From positions 1 to 64,000 of the forward strand of contig JAEMWC010001363.1 in assembly GCA_016490735.1 (NCBI GenBank): a stretch of DNA of 64,000 bases. Direction: 5' to 3'. This document shows, one piece after another, positions 11,215 through 22,170 of the stretch. The translations under genes were made by a program, and so were the position numbers. The stretch's first letter is position 1. The number at the start of each line of letters is the position of its first letter. This DNA comes from Pachyseris speciosa. Taxonomy: Eukaryota; Cnidaria; Anthozoa; Scleractinia; Pachyseridae. Below the pieces are notes generated by a model. The model saw nothing but the letters and a program-made list of their open reading frames with translations, did not search any database and had not been told where the DNA came from.

Positions 11215-13260
11215 AACAGGCCTGCACGGACTCCTTCAGTGTGGTTTTTGCGGTTGCCTCGCATAAGAGCCTTAAAAGAAATATTAAATTTTCGCTCTGA
11301 CGAGTGTATCTTTAAGAGATTTACCTCTTTTGTATGATATTATCGGAGTTTTAAGATATATCGTTCTCAGCAGTGGCTGATTTTGTATAAAACTCCAGTG
11401 TTCCATCAGTATCTGTTTAAGGATTCTAACTCCTGGGTGGTACGTGGTGACAAAAGGCAAAAGTCTCTCGTAATCTTTTTTCTTTTGTTTAAGAGCCGAT
11501 GGTCTAGAGGCAAAGTTGACCCCTGACAGACACCTTTCTATTATTGGTTTTGGATAGCCGCGCGCTCTCAGGCGTTGTTTGAATTTCACAAGGCTCTTTT
11601 CAAATGTTGTTTTCGAAGAGTTAGTTCTAAGCAGTCTTATTGCTTCGCCTTTAATGAAACCATTTTTCACGCCTGGGGGGTGGCATGAGTTGAAGTGTGT
11701 ATATTGAAAGGTTTCAGTCGGCTTGTGGTCCGTTTTAATGTCTAGGATGGATTCGTTTTTGAATCTGTCCCCTTTAAATACCACTGTATCGAGGAAAGTA
11801 ATCTCGTTCTCTGATACTTCGGCCGTGAATTTGATGGTTGGGTGGAATTTGTTAGCTTGTTCAATAAAATGATCCACGTTTGCTTTGCCGCAGTCCCAAA
11901 GGGAGAAAATATCATCAAATTTCTTCTCCATACTTTTGGCTTGGTATCGCTTTGTTGTATTATCTTTATCTCAATTTCAGCCATGAAAATGTTGGCAAAT
12001 GACACTGCCATTTTTGTTCCCATGGCCGTTCCATGTGTTTGGAGATAGTTCTCCCCATTGAACTGGAACGAGGTTTCTTTCAGGATTAAAACAAGCATTT
12101 CCCTAAGGAAGCGTGTTGGGATCGGTGGGTTGTAGTTATGGAACTTTTCGTATGCCTTGCATACTGTGTTCGTTCCTTCTTCTTGTGGTATATTTGTGTA
12201 CAAGCTAGAGACGTCCTTTGATACTAAAATTGTATCTTGGCCTATCTTTGTTTTTTCTATGAAATTGATAAAGTCCGTTGTATCCTTAATAAAGGAGTGT
12301 TGTTGTTGTGCGATAGGCTGGAGCAGTGTATCCACAAATGAGGATATTCGCTCGGTGGGGCCGTCACAACCCGAGATGATGGGTCTTCCAACCGGTATAG
12401 GCTTGTGTATTTTAGTAAGTGTATAGAATATGGGTATTCTTGGCGGATCGGGAGTTTGTGAAAGCCATTTTTTAGTCATGCCGTCAATGTGCTTGCCCTG
12501 ATGTAGTCGGTTAATGAGGTCATTAACCTTTTCCTGTGTGCTTTTCACCATCGGTGTTTTTAGAGGCTTATAGTGCTCTCTATTGTCGAGTTGCACCTTA
12601 GCCTCATGTATTGTCTCTGTTTTATTCATGATGACTGTTGTAGTTCCTTTGCCGGCTTTTTTGAGGTTTAAAGCGGGGTTGTCTTTCAACTCCGTTATAG
12701 CTTTTACCTCGTTGCGTGACAGGTTATTTTTGGGCTTAGCTATCGGGATTTCAGCAAGTTGTATCTTGACATTTTCCAAGTAGCTCTCAAGGGCAACAGA
12801 GGTTTGAACCTGTGGCATCCAATTTGACTTAACATGGAAAGGATGTGGTTCTTTGTTTTGCCCGTGAAGAATGTATTGGAGTCTCAAACGTCTTGCGAAT
12901 TGTTCAAAATCTCGCAAGAGTTCCCGCCTAATTTTAGTTTCTTTAGTTGCGGTCGTGTGAATGAATTTGAGACCCTTTGACAGCACGCTAACTTGGTTGT
13001 CAGTTAGATGATGGCTTGATAGGTTTGGAAGGAATTCATCTCCCTTTCTCTGGCTAAACGCCTGTTTTTCAAGGTGTTTCTACGCCTTTTGCGCCTTTTG
13101 TTTTTTGCAATGTGTTGGTTGCTGTTGTTGTGATTACCATTGGTAGAGTCAGAGAACAGACTGTTATAACATTCATCCTTTTTATTTTTAAGGACATGTG
13201 TACAGACAATTTCTTTCAAGTCAGAAATTTGTTTCTGTAAATCGGCTAGGTTAACATTGT
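11215..13260 (-). mobile_element. Penelope-like retroelement (PLE), copy 1
   Basis: Minus-strand sequence homologous over its whole length to 46250-48286. Similarity starts with a VN-x-(A/I)D-L-x-(K/R)QIS coiled-coil-like N-terminus near 13,260. It ends at ACAGGCCT (plus strand 11215 on), the same point where copy 2 ends. It sits inside the IS3EU-like element, between the HTH gene and the second gene. No GIY-YIG endonuclease is visible and no PLTR repeats are visible at the ends. Confidence 0.8.
11284..13250 (-). pseudogene. PLE reverse transcriptase with two frameshifts
   Basis: The frames, read together, give an N-terminal Lys-rich region with KNKRRKRRRN (about 13,060-13,100), then DFEQFARRLRL, then the RT fingers and palm. 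RT landmarks are LTKIHKP with GRPIISG (about 12,370-12,420), SLYTNIPQEEG (about 12,175), HGTAMGTKMAVSFANIFMAE (about 11,965-12,040) and the catalytic FDDIFSLWD (about 11,895-11,921). The C-terminal region reads ISYKRGKSLKDTLVRAKI to the stop at 11284. These are typical Penelope-family RT motifs. One frame change lies between about 11,925 and 11,970, immediately before the FDD box, and another near 13,010-13,050. The protein would synthesise cDNA at a nicked target. This copy is inactive. Confidence 0.85.
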
Positions 13261-13804
13261 TGTTGTATGGCAAGTATGGTTTCGTGAACATCTGCCGCGT
13301 TTCCTTCTTTGGGGAACGATAACTTCTTCTCCCCCAGGCCGTTCAGTGACAGGTCAATCCTCTCTGAGGTTGACGGTGGCGTTTGCTGTCCGGCTGTCGC
13401 CATACATACGAACGACCTGCTCCACGTGGAGTTCGCACGACCTACGGCTGAGTTTGTGTAGGGCGAGCGGCGCGTTCCCCGATGATTTGCACGAGAATTT
13501 CGAGGAGCTCGTGACGGAGCTGGCGGCCGGTAGCCAAACAGTCGGTTGTGCTAACTCCTAACAGTTGCGCTGTTTGGTTGAGGTTGCGCGGTTGTCGAGC
13601 TCGAGGTTGTTGTTGTGGTTGTCTGCGTTGTGGACGTTACAGCAGCGGTCCGGTAACGGATAAAGTCCGCTGTCTCCAACAAGCGCTGCGCACTCTCGCG
13701 TAGTAAATCTGCGTTCTGGACGTTACAGCAGCGGTCCGGTTACGGATAAAGTCCGCTGTCTCCAACAAGCGCTGCGCACACTCGCGTAGTAAATTTGGAT
13801 CCAT
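13261..13804 (-). pseudogene. Broken second gene of the DNA transposon, possibly G2E3/HECT-like
   Basis: The ATG at 13804 begins MDPNLLRECAQRLLETADF just inside the right TIR. A tandem duplication of period 86 (13632 on) then shifts the frame. Further along, another frame reads LNGLGEKKLSFPKEGNAADV and DVHETIL up to the PLE junction near 13,260. The GLGEKK region resembles the segment ahead of the HECT domain in transposon-associated G2/M phase-specific E3 ligase-like proteins of corals and fish. That is recall only. No HECT domain is present because the PLE begins here. Confidence 0.4.
13626..13803. repeat. Tandem duplication, period 86
   Basis: Two adjacent copies begin with GGACGTTACAGCAGCGGTCC at 13632 and 13718 and differ at few positions. 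Because 86 is not a multiple of three, the duplication breaks the minus-strand frame. Confidence 0.9.
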
Positions 13805-13916
13805 TGTAGCTGATAAAGAACGACGGAAAGAAAGAAACGATCGATAAAGAACAACCCAACCAAGTTCCCAGACGTGACAAATTGTGTTACATGTGGGCCT
13901 CAAGGCATCATGGGAA

Positions 13917-14345
13917 AGTTGATATCACGTGACATTTCAAGACTGGAACGCCTGGTTGATTTTTTGCAGAAAATTTGCGTGGTGAGTTAATTCGCAGAAA
14001 ATTTGGGGAAAGAAATGTAATTCAATAGTAATTCGATGCTGGTATTTTTTATCGCTTGCGGGTGTCTTACGTTGACGTATTAGAAACAGAGCCTTATAAA
14101 GAATTTTTGTGGTAAGAGTTTTGATATTTCGGAAATAATCTTGCTTGTAAAGTCATTCTTATGTTCGGAAAATAGCCTGCGTATGTTTATGTCTGTACGT
14201 CATGGACGTGCAGAAAGAAGCAAGTTTTCGCCAAAAATGTCAAAAGAAACTACATTAGCAATTAATCATGCCACAAGAGTTGCAATTCGAAAGTCATCTT
14301 GAAAAAAGTTTTTATTTTTAATTTTGACCCTAAAAACGCGCCATA
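13917..14345. repeat. Right terminal inverted repeat of the IS3EU-like element
   Basis: Near-perfect complement of 10182-10745 apart from the block unique to the left arm. It ends CGCGCCATA immediately before the GTTGAG duplication. Confidence 0.8.
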
Positions 14346-14537
14346 GTTGAGGCCGTTTGTCGTTAGGTTCAATGCCTTCAAATACTGTACCACCGGCAAA
14401 CTTTGAGATAATAATCAGGTTCAAAAAGATAGATAACATCAGGCTGATAGAACACAGAGCAACGAAATAATTATATCAGAAAAGCTTAATTGGCACCCCA
14501 TCGCTTCATTGTAAGTTGCACTTAACTCGTTCTTGTC

Positions 14538-16117
14538 GGCATGTGCTAAAATCCAGACGATGGACGATGGACGACGGGCGATGGGCGATATGCCAGTGTC
14601 GATTTCGTTGCAAAACGTGACATGAACATGAAATTATAATTCGGGCAGAAATATTACATGTATATTCCAAAAATAAATAGACGAAGGACGATGGCTGCCA
14701 TACGAGGGCAAAATTGGTCACACAATCTTTAAGGATATCAGTTGTCACACAATGTCACATGAGACTGTATGCAGTCCGTAGTAAGCATGCATGAGGCGGT
14801 AGAACCGTACCCCATACGACAAACACATGTTATGAGCGGCTGGTAATCAAGGCTGTGTGGCCCGTAGGAAGGTGGCTACAAGGGATCCCACCTTAGTTTT
14901 TGAGATGTTTTGGTTAAGCTTTCGCTTTCCACGGGCCGGGAGTAACAGTTCATTTTTTTCCTTCGATGCTCCATTGTAAGAATACACTCATTTTTATAAG
15001 AACACGTACAATTTGGCTAAGCCTGAGAATGTTCTATTTTTATCTCATATTTTGTTTTAAATCTCGGCCTCAACATTAGCATTAGCGGACTTACAATCGT
15101 ATGACATTAGACATTAGACGATAGACGATATATGCCAGTGTCGAGTTTGTGACGGAACATCACATTAACACGAAATTTGTCAAATCGCGGGTAAAACAAA
15201 TAAATGAATGTCTGCAATGTCAGATCCGGCATAGTTAGTAGAATATGGTCAGATATGTGTTATGGCGGCTGTATTGACATGTTGGCATCTAAATTTCACG
15301 CAATAAAAAGGAAAAAACTGTGAAATAGAATAGAATCTCTGATAGAACAAGCACAACCAGACAATTGAGATTCACTCATTTATTTCGTTACACTGGAAAT
15401 CAAACTTATGACGCAGTTCTGAGCGCTGGTACACTCTTTTTTATTTCACAAGAACCATTTTTTGTGTGGGATATTTGTGATAGGGCAGCGCGCTTGTGGA
15501 AAGGTTAGACCAAAACAGCTCAAAAACTAAGGTGTGATCGCTTTGTAGCCACCTCCTTACGGGCCACATAGCCTGGATTACCAGCCGTACATAACATGTG
15601 TTTGCCGTATGGGATAGGGTTCTACCGCGTCATGCATGCCTCATACTATACTACGGACTGCGTGTATGTGACAACTGATAACCCTAAAGATTGTGTGACA
15701 ATTAATATTCCTAAAGATTATGTGACAACTGATATTCTTAAAGATTATGTGACAAATTTTGCCTTAGCTTGTCTGGCATCCATCGTCCTTCGTCTATTTA
15801 TTTTGCCCGTGATTGTGTGACAAATTTGAGTTTCGTGTTCATTGCCCCGTTTTGACACAAAATCGACACCGGCATAACGTCCATCGTCCATCGTCCATCG
15901 TCAATCGTCCATCGTCCATCGTCCATCGTCCATCGTCCATCGTCCATCGTCCATCGTCCATCGTCCATCGTCCATCGTCCATCGTCCATCGTCCATCGTC
16001 CATCGTCCATCGTCCATCGTCCATCGTCCATCGTCCATCGTCCATCGTCTATCGTCCATCGTCTATCGTCCATCGTCTATCGTCCAGAATCCATCGTCTG
16101 GGTTTTTGCACATGCCC
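14538..16117. mobile_element. Foldback element with heptamer-repeat tips and 8-bp target duplication
   Basis: TTCTTGTC occurs at 14530-14537 and 16118-16125. The ends read GGCATGTGC inward from both sides. The inverted arms include GGCCCGTAGGAAGGTGGCTAC (left, about 14,860) against its diverged complement near 15,545, and blocks with caaacacatgtta near 14,820 and 15,590. A third related block at 15,105-15,205 lies in the spacer. No transposase is encoded. An 8-bp duplication would fit hAT-type mobilisation, which is inference. Confidence 0.65.
15878..16086. repeat. Heptamer satellite (CCATCGT)n, about 30 copies
   Basis: Nearly perfect 7-bp units with scattered variants (CAATCGT, CTATCGT). 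The same heptamer occurs only about 3-4 times at the other tip of the foldback element (14,556-14,590) and about twice near 15,120. Because 7 is not a multiple of 3 and the unit contains no stop in any phase, long open frames occur on both strands. These are not genes. Confidence 0.95.
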
Positions 16118-16298
16118 TTCTTGTCCGCCATTTTGTACGTGTTTTTCTGTAATTTTCGAGGCTTTGAGGTCAAATCGATCTAGTTATTCCATATAAGGGG
16201 TCACCACGGAGATGTCGCTGGTCCACAACATTGAAGGCCCTATCTTTCATGTCACGCTTGCCACTCTAGCTGTCGTTTATTTGTAAACGATCACTCAG

Positions 16299-16624
16299 CT
16301 ACAACTCGTTACGTATTTCATTTATGAGTGTGTTTTTCGAGCCATTTTCCACCTCAGAAGCCCTCTGCCTGGCATCATAAAGTTGGGTTGGTGGATAGAG
16401 GCAATCCTCCGAAAGAAGACGGAGATGGGAAGCAATTTCACACCAAGTGAACAGCCGAAAGGTTTCGATCGGGTCATGGTGATTCACAAAGTGAAGTTGT
16501 GTCCCTAGCCATTCTGTGAGTAGATTCCGGAACCTGGCTTGGCAATTTTGGCGAGTTTTGACTTGTAAATAATGCAATCGGTGCAATAGTTTGCCAGCAG
16601 GACCGGGTGGCTCGACACGGTTCT
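16299..16624 (-). CDS. Candidate terminal exon, unknown protein
   Basis: On the minus strand a TTTTTTTAG acceptor-like sequence is followed at 16624 by an open frame of about 107 codons (NRVEPPGPAGKLLHRLHYLQ...) ending at TAG 16299. AATAAA lies about 20 bases further on (16276-16281). The peptide is protein-like, with Trp and Cys (FRNLLTEWLGTQ, FRLFTWCEIASHLRLL) and no low complexity. I do not recognise a family. Upstream exons would lie beyond 16,640 on the right, where I see none. It could be a relic transposon exon. Confidence 0.35.
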
Positions 16625-17941
16625 AAAAAAATATCTGAAATGGAAATTGGCGGACTAACACGCGGCAGTTATCCAGGCATATCCCAGAATTCCTTTGGGT
16701 CACAAATGCGAACTTGTCAGACCAGTGAGAGCAACTGAAAACAAATAGCGTTACCTAGGTCGGGCTAAGGAATTGAGCGGGCAAATTGGAACAGATTGCA
16801 AGAAGTTGAGTCGAAGTTTACTGCCAATGTAGATTCTTAGCTTGAAGAGGGATTTTTTTGTCTTCAAAACTTCAAAACAAAGTTGCTTATTTTTGGTGTT
16901 GTCCTAGAGCGCTTTTTGGTTTTGCAACGGAATAAACATATGAGTCATATTCAAGGAAAATCGGTACTTTTAATACGTTTACGGAGTGATTAAGTCTAAG
17001 AAACTCAGTATTTGGCAATAATAATGGCCCATTTCAAACATAGTCCGGGATTTGGAAAAGTTACAGGTTTTCAAAGCACCGGTCTTCAGCGACCGGTAAA
17101 TTGCAGAGTCGGACAAGAAAGAGTTAAGGACTGTGCTTCAAAATGACAGAGATGTTTCTCAGTGCACGGTTTAAGGCTCAGTCTGTGCGAAAAGTACATC
17201 TTAGCAAGGGTTATTGGTCGGAATTCAAACAGACGTTTTGGTAACCACGCATTTTTCATTTCTAATAAGTCAATGAATATGCTAAAAATCTTTGAAATAC
17301 GTGACAGCATACTGCTGTTTTCTTTCAAAATTGTAGTTTATTATTATTTTTAAAGAGTGCGTTGTTAGCCCCAATTTTCTTTGTGCGGCCCCTGCTTCTC
17401 CCGCATATTTAATTTATAAACGCGCAAAATGTATCTTGTTTCAGGAAGCACTGTTCTTTACAAACCCATACTCTGACCATGTTGGGTGATCACAAAAGAA
17501 AATTGTTATAGCTGCGTGTGGTGCGACGTTATAAAAAGAAGCACAAGAAGTAGCCAACTATACGTCACATTTTCACCCTCAGTCAATATTCTTTAGTATT
17601 TTAGCGGGTCGCGGCGGCCATATTGGTGTCCCAAGATAAATAAACGGTGGCCATGTTGGTGTCGCAAATTGGACCTCTAGGAAATGAACTCTATTTTTAT
17701 GCGAAGGGTTTTTTTTATTCTGTTCCAATAAACCAATATGGACGGTAGTCACGTGAATGAGATCGCTCTATATATTTTTATTCTATTTCACTACAAACGG
17801 AAGCCGAAACTAGCTAAGTTTCCAGATTGGCTCTAGAAGTAAAACATATCTAACTCTTTTAAGCCTGATCTCAATAAAAACGTTTTTAGTCCTTTCCTAT
17901 ACTTTTCTCATAGGAAACTACAGATATACAAGCCTATATAG
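16625..17941. other. Intergenic, nothing recognised
   Basis: No convincing ORF, RNA gene or inverted repeat beyond short AT-rich tracts. It could be intron sequence of the candidate exon at 16299-16624. Confidence 0.4.
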
Positions 17942-19065
17942 GCAAGTCTCCCTTGTTTGCGACGAAAAAGACAATTCCTTTTTCAGCGACACATTTTTTA
18001 GATAATAGCAAGACACGCAATTTTGATGTCAAGAAAGTGATGGCAACTCAAGTTATTAGGTTCTGCTTGCATCATTGCATAGTCGACATTGTTCTGTTCT
18101 ATATTTGCCATATAGTTTTATGTTCACCACTTCGTGAATTAATATTAATATTTGTCTGTCGTGCCACAAAAACCCCACACATCTTACCTCCGCTGTAACA
18201 ACACCCCGGAAGTAAAATTACGAAAGAATGTATGACAGTTCACTTGGTACTTAAATACATCCGGCACTTAACTCTTCTTAATTTCATTCTATACTATTGA
18301 AATAGTTTAAAGTCTAAAGTAAACGTAAAATGAACGAACGTCGAACGAGTTTTTGAGTAGACGTTGTTCTGTTCTATAATTGCCATTTAGTTTTCTGTTC
18401 ACTACCTCGTGACTTAATACTAACATTTGCCAGTCATGCCCCCAAAACCCGCAGATCATATATTAAAATTTGCCTGTCGTGCCGCAAAACCCACACATTT
18501 GCCATAGTTACCCTCCGCTGTAGCAACACCCGGGAATTAAAGTTACGAAGGAATGTATGTCAGTTCACTCAGTACTTCAATACATCCGGATCGTAACTCT
18601 TCTGAATTTCATTCTATACTATTAAGGTAGTTTAAAGCCTAAAGTAAACATAAAATGAATGAACGTGGAACGCAGTCTTGAGGTAATGGTAAGACAAGTT
18701 TGATATCAAGAAAGTCACAGAGTCGACGTTGTTCTGTTCTATATTTGCCATTTATTTTTATGTTCACCACTTCGTTAATTAATATTAATATTTGCCGTCC
18801 TATCATGCCGCCAAAACCCGCACCGGTCTTGAGCGCACATCTTGCCACCTTACCTCCGCTATAACAACACCCCGGAAGTTACGAAGAAATGTATGACATT
18901 TCACTTAGTGCTTTAGTACATCCGGAATTAACTTTTCTTAATTTCATTCTATACTATTAAAGTAGTTGAAAGCCTAATGTAAACATAAAATGATTGAACG
19001 TACAACGCGCAAGTATTTCATTATTGATATGCCTGGGGTGAAACAGAAACACAAAAGTTAAATTA

Positions 19066-19750
19066 CTCAAGTAGTTTAAGGCCTGGGTTTAGAAATATGT
19101 TCATAAATATGGTTGATCGGCAATATCTTCTTCCAGATTGCCTAGAACTGGATGAAACTTTCCCAGAAGATAAATCTTGATGTCCTTGTTTGCCTCAACG
19201 TATAAATTTGATCACGTGATCAGTCACGTGATCAAAATTTGAAAAAGTCTTAAATCGGCGATGTGGTGGCGGATTTTAAGTTTACAGATAAATAAATCAG
19301 CGTTTTTAATATAAATCCAACATATCTAACTTTCTACGCTTGGAGTGATTGATCACGAGTTTTATTTTTTAAATTATCAACAGCTAAAGGTTGAATTCTG
19401 GGAAGAAAAATGACCTTTGCCCTCACAAGTTTTTTGTTGAGAACGATGGACGGTCGCTCCAAACGTGAGACGCTGGAAATCATTAATACGCACAAGAAAA
19501 GCGTTTTTATTCGATATTATATCCCACAAAAGTCACCTACTCCTCAAATAAGTGACGATTTCAAAGAAATGGTCACGTGACACGCCACGTGATCTAAGAT
19601 AACGTTTATTGCACATCAAAATGTTAAGGATGATGAGAACTACCCATGTGCCGAATTTCGTTTCAGTGTCATTCCCCTGGGCTGTTACATCACAAAAAAC
19701 CGTTTTCTCTAATAAACGCCCCTGACCCAGGCCTTAAACTGCTTGAGTAA
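19066..19750. mobile_element. TIR element private to unit 1, about 680 bp
   Basis: Starts ACTCAAGTAGTTTAAGGCCTGGG and ends with the near complement (CCCAGGCCTTAAACTGCTTG). Units 2 and 3 lack it at the matching place (before the GGAGTTTTTACTTAAGGTG block). It contains several TCACGTGATC palindromes near 19,210-19,235 and 19,573-19,595. No ORF. Superfamily unknown. Confidence 0.65.
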
Positions 19751-20227
19751 ATCGGCAGAGTTTTTATTTAAGGTGTGCAGTCTGGTTCTTCAGATTTTAA
19801 CCTTATTTCAAACCAAAATACTTCATTTCCGCACCCATTTCAGACCTATCGAAAGTGTCCTATTAGTTTTTTTATTTTTTATTTATTTTTTATTTTTTTT
19901 TAAGGAATTATTTAGTGAGGCATCCATACAGCTATTCACAGTTAATTCACTATGTCAGGAGATCTATGCGACGAGCCTTTATGGTGATGTGGGTACTTAA
20001 GCTATAAAAGTTCCAAACTCAGCTCGACTCACCCCTAGAGATATACAGGCACATAGACACACGTTTGTGAGTGCAGTTTCTTTCCATCGTATGGTGTGCA
20101 AACAATGAAAATGTAAGCAAATTTTAAAGATTTGTCGACAACCTATTTCCCCTTTCCGTAGCTGTGTATAAGACAGCGGATCTGCATGACAACACTGAAA
20201 TAAAAGTGGTTTACATTTCACTCAAAT

Positions 20228-20396
20228 ATCAGCCTGCATAGCAAGTGATTCCGTGGGGTTTCTTGGAGAAGAAAGAAAGCGGTTTTTCGATGTTTTGGAA
20301 AAATGGGAGGAGAGCAAAACATCGGAAAATACATTTGCTCGGTCTTTCTTCGTCAGGAAATCCCACGGAAACACTTGCTATGCAGGCTGATATTTG
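20228..20396. repeat. Hairpin repeat present in every array unit
   Basis: Arms CCTGCATAGCAAGTGATTCC and GGAAACACTTGCTATGCAGG close a stem of about 165 bases. Homologous hairpins lie at about 26,292-26,452 (unit 2) and 33,449-33,605 (unit 3). It predates the unit duplications. Confidence 0.75.
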
Positions 20397-20683
20397 AGTT
20401 AAACGTTAGGTTTTGGTTAGCTCGCATTCTCCTTTTTTCATTTCGCGTTAAATATACAAAGACGTTTCCAAACGTGCATTAATTAGTTTAAAACAATGCC
20501 CAAATTTATAATATACATGTACTCGCCATGTACTCGCTACGTACAAACTCCGCGCAATGACTTGGCGAGGAATTTCCTTTTAATTTCCTTTTGCGGGTGG
20601 GGGCTACTCCCTTATATTGGCTCTATAGGTATGTGCGGCCCCAAAGGGAATGGATTTTCTGAGCCGTTTTGGTCTGCCATGGG

Positions 20684-21082
20684 CCATGTTCTAAACGATT
20701 AAGGGACTGGGGACAAATCCAAATTTCATTGAAAATCAATGAAATTGAACTAAATCGATTCTCACATGAAAGGGTATCAAGCAAGTTTGAGTATGTCTGG
20801 TTGAAAAGCCGCCAGATAACATGCATTTAAAACTTACAAAAACATTCCATACGAATGTCTCTATTTGGAAAAGTGTGTCCCTCCAAACCATACAAAGTCT
20901 CTAATTTTCACAATTTTCAAACGCATTTTTTTCAGCTCCAATTCAACTGAACAGCGTCAAAGTTGGTTAGGAGAAAAATTTTGGAAAGGTTTTTCATGCA
21001 GGGGAAACAATTTATTCCAATCAATAAATCAAAAACAGTAACTCGTTCCCAGGCCCTTACTCGTTTAGAACATGGTCCATAG
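20684..21082. mobile_element. MITE-like insertion private to unit 1
   Basis: GGCCATGTTCTAAACGATTA at the left is complemented by CGTTTAGAACATGGTCC at the right. There is no ORF, and units 2 and 3 lack the block. Confidence 0.55.
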
Positions 21083-22170
21083 GGTATCGATTTTGATCAT
21101 TTTGGTCTGAAATAGGGTTCGGTTTGTACACTCTAGTCTTGAATTGGGTGGTTTTTTTTTTTTTTCTTTAGAAAAAAGCTACTTCTTCATCATTAGGCGA
21201 TAAGACCATCAACAAAAGCCCTTCTTTTTTGTATTTCAATTATGTTTACGCCAACCATGTGCATGAAACTATGGGTATTGAATCTTTGGTCAGGTCTGGA
21301 ATAAGGTTGGGAAAATCACAGATTTTGGGCTGAAATAGGGTAAGGGTTTCAAGAAGCGGACCGGACACCACCAACCAAATTTTCTGGGAAAACCCCCAGG
21401 CCCTGACCGTTGAGGACAACTAGGCGCAAAATCCACTAGGAGAAACATTTTTAAGGAGATCATACATGTAAAATTTAACTCTATGCAGAGTAATGGCTTG
21501 AATGACTGGTAGCCGTGACATTTTTTTCGTCACTTCAATATATTCCTAGCCTGCGTGGCAGGCGTAATACTAAATAAACGCTGAACAGAAATAGTAGGAA
21601 AGGGCGAATGGCGACAGAGCCTGCCGGCTTTCAAGACGCGGTCGGTGATTGGAGAATAAAGCAATAGATGATACAACACAAACAATACCCGAGCCCTGAT
21701 AACAAAAGAAGCTACAGGTCATAGGCACCAATCAAAATAGAAGTCTGGAAGAGCTACAGGGTTCCTCAGAAGGGCAAAGAAATCTGGTGACATATTGACG
21801 GGAGGACAGGATTATTAAAACGCCCGTCAGAGTACCCGTCGGCGATGCCGTCACCTTTCCAAAGTAATTTATCTTCCACAGATAAAGTGAATATCTATGA
21901 CTCTTCAAATGCGATAGGGCGGCTACTATACAAAAGGTAGTTTCCGGACACACTAAGTGATTCAATACAAGGGTTAACAAATTTGTATAAGATCTCTCGT
22001 GAAGTATCTCGTGTCAATAATGTTGAGCGACTAATTAATTAGTGTATGAATAGCGTAAGACAAAGGCTCGCCGGAAATGAAAAAGTCTCTTTGGACAACC
22101 CTTAACATCCCTAACATAACTTACCATTCGAAAGTATTTCACTCGATTTGATCATATTTTTCTTATTTCA

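Larger units (their letters stand above)
10182..14345. mobile_element. IS3EU-like DNA transposon, 4164 bp, with long TIRs and a Penelope-like core
   Basis: The ends are TATGGCGCGTTTTTAGGGTC and its exact complement, flanked by the perfect direct repeat GTTGAG (10176-10181 and 14346-14351). The inverted arms run about 10182-10745 and 13917-14345. The left arm is longer because a block of about 80 bases (10228-10306) recurs at about 10364-10443. Just inside each arm a gene points inward: an HTH protein on plus and a broken gene on minus. Between them lies a minus-strand Penelope-like sequence. The 6-bp duplication and an HTH transposase N-terminus fit IS3EU, a eukaryotic IS3-related superfamily, as I recall it. 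The integrase catalytic half is absent, so this copy cannot move by itself. Confidence 0.75.

Noticed and set aside
15878..16086. CRISPR-like array
   Set aside because: The 7-bp units are contiguous with no unique spacers, and the DNA is eukaryotic.
15798..16196. Long open frames on both strands encoding MDDGRWT or HRPSSIV repeats
   Set aside because: They are a by-product of a stop-free 7-bp satellite read in all frames, not a protein gene.
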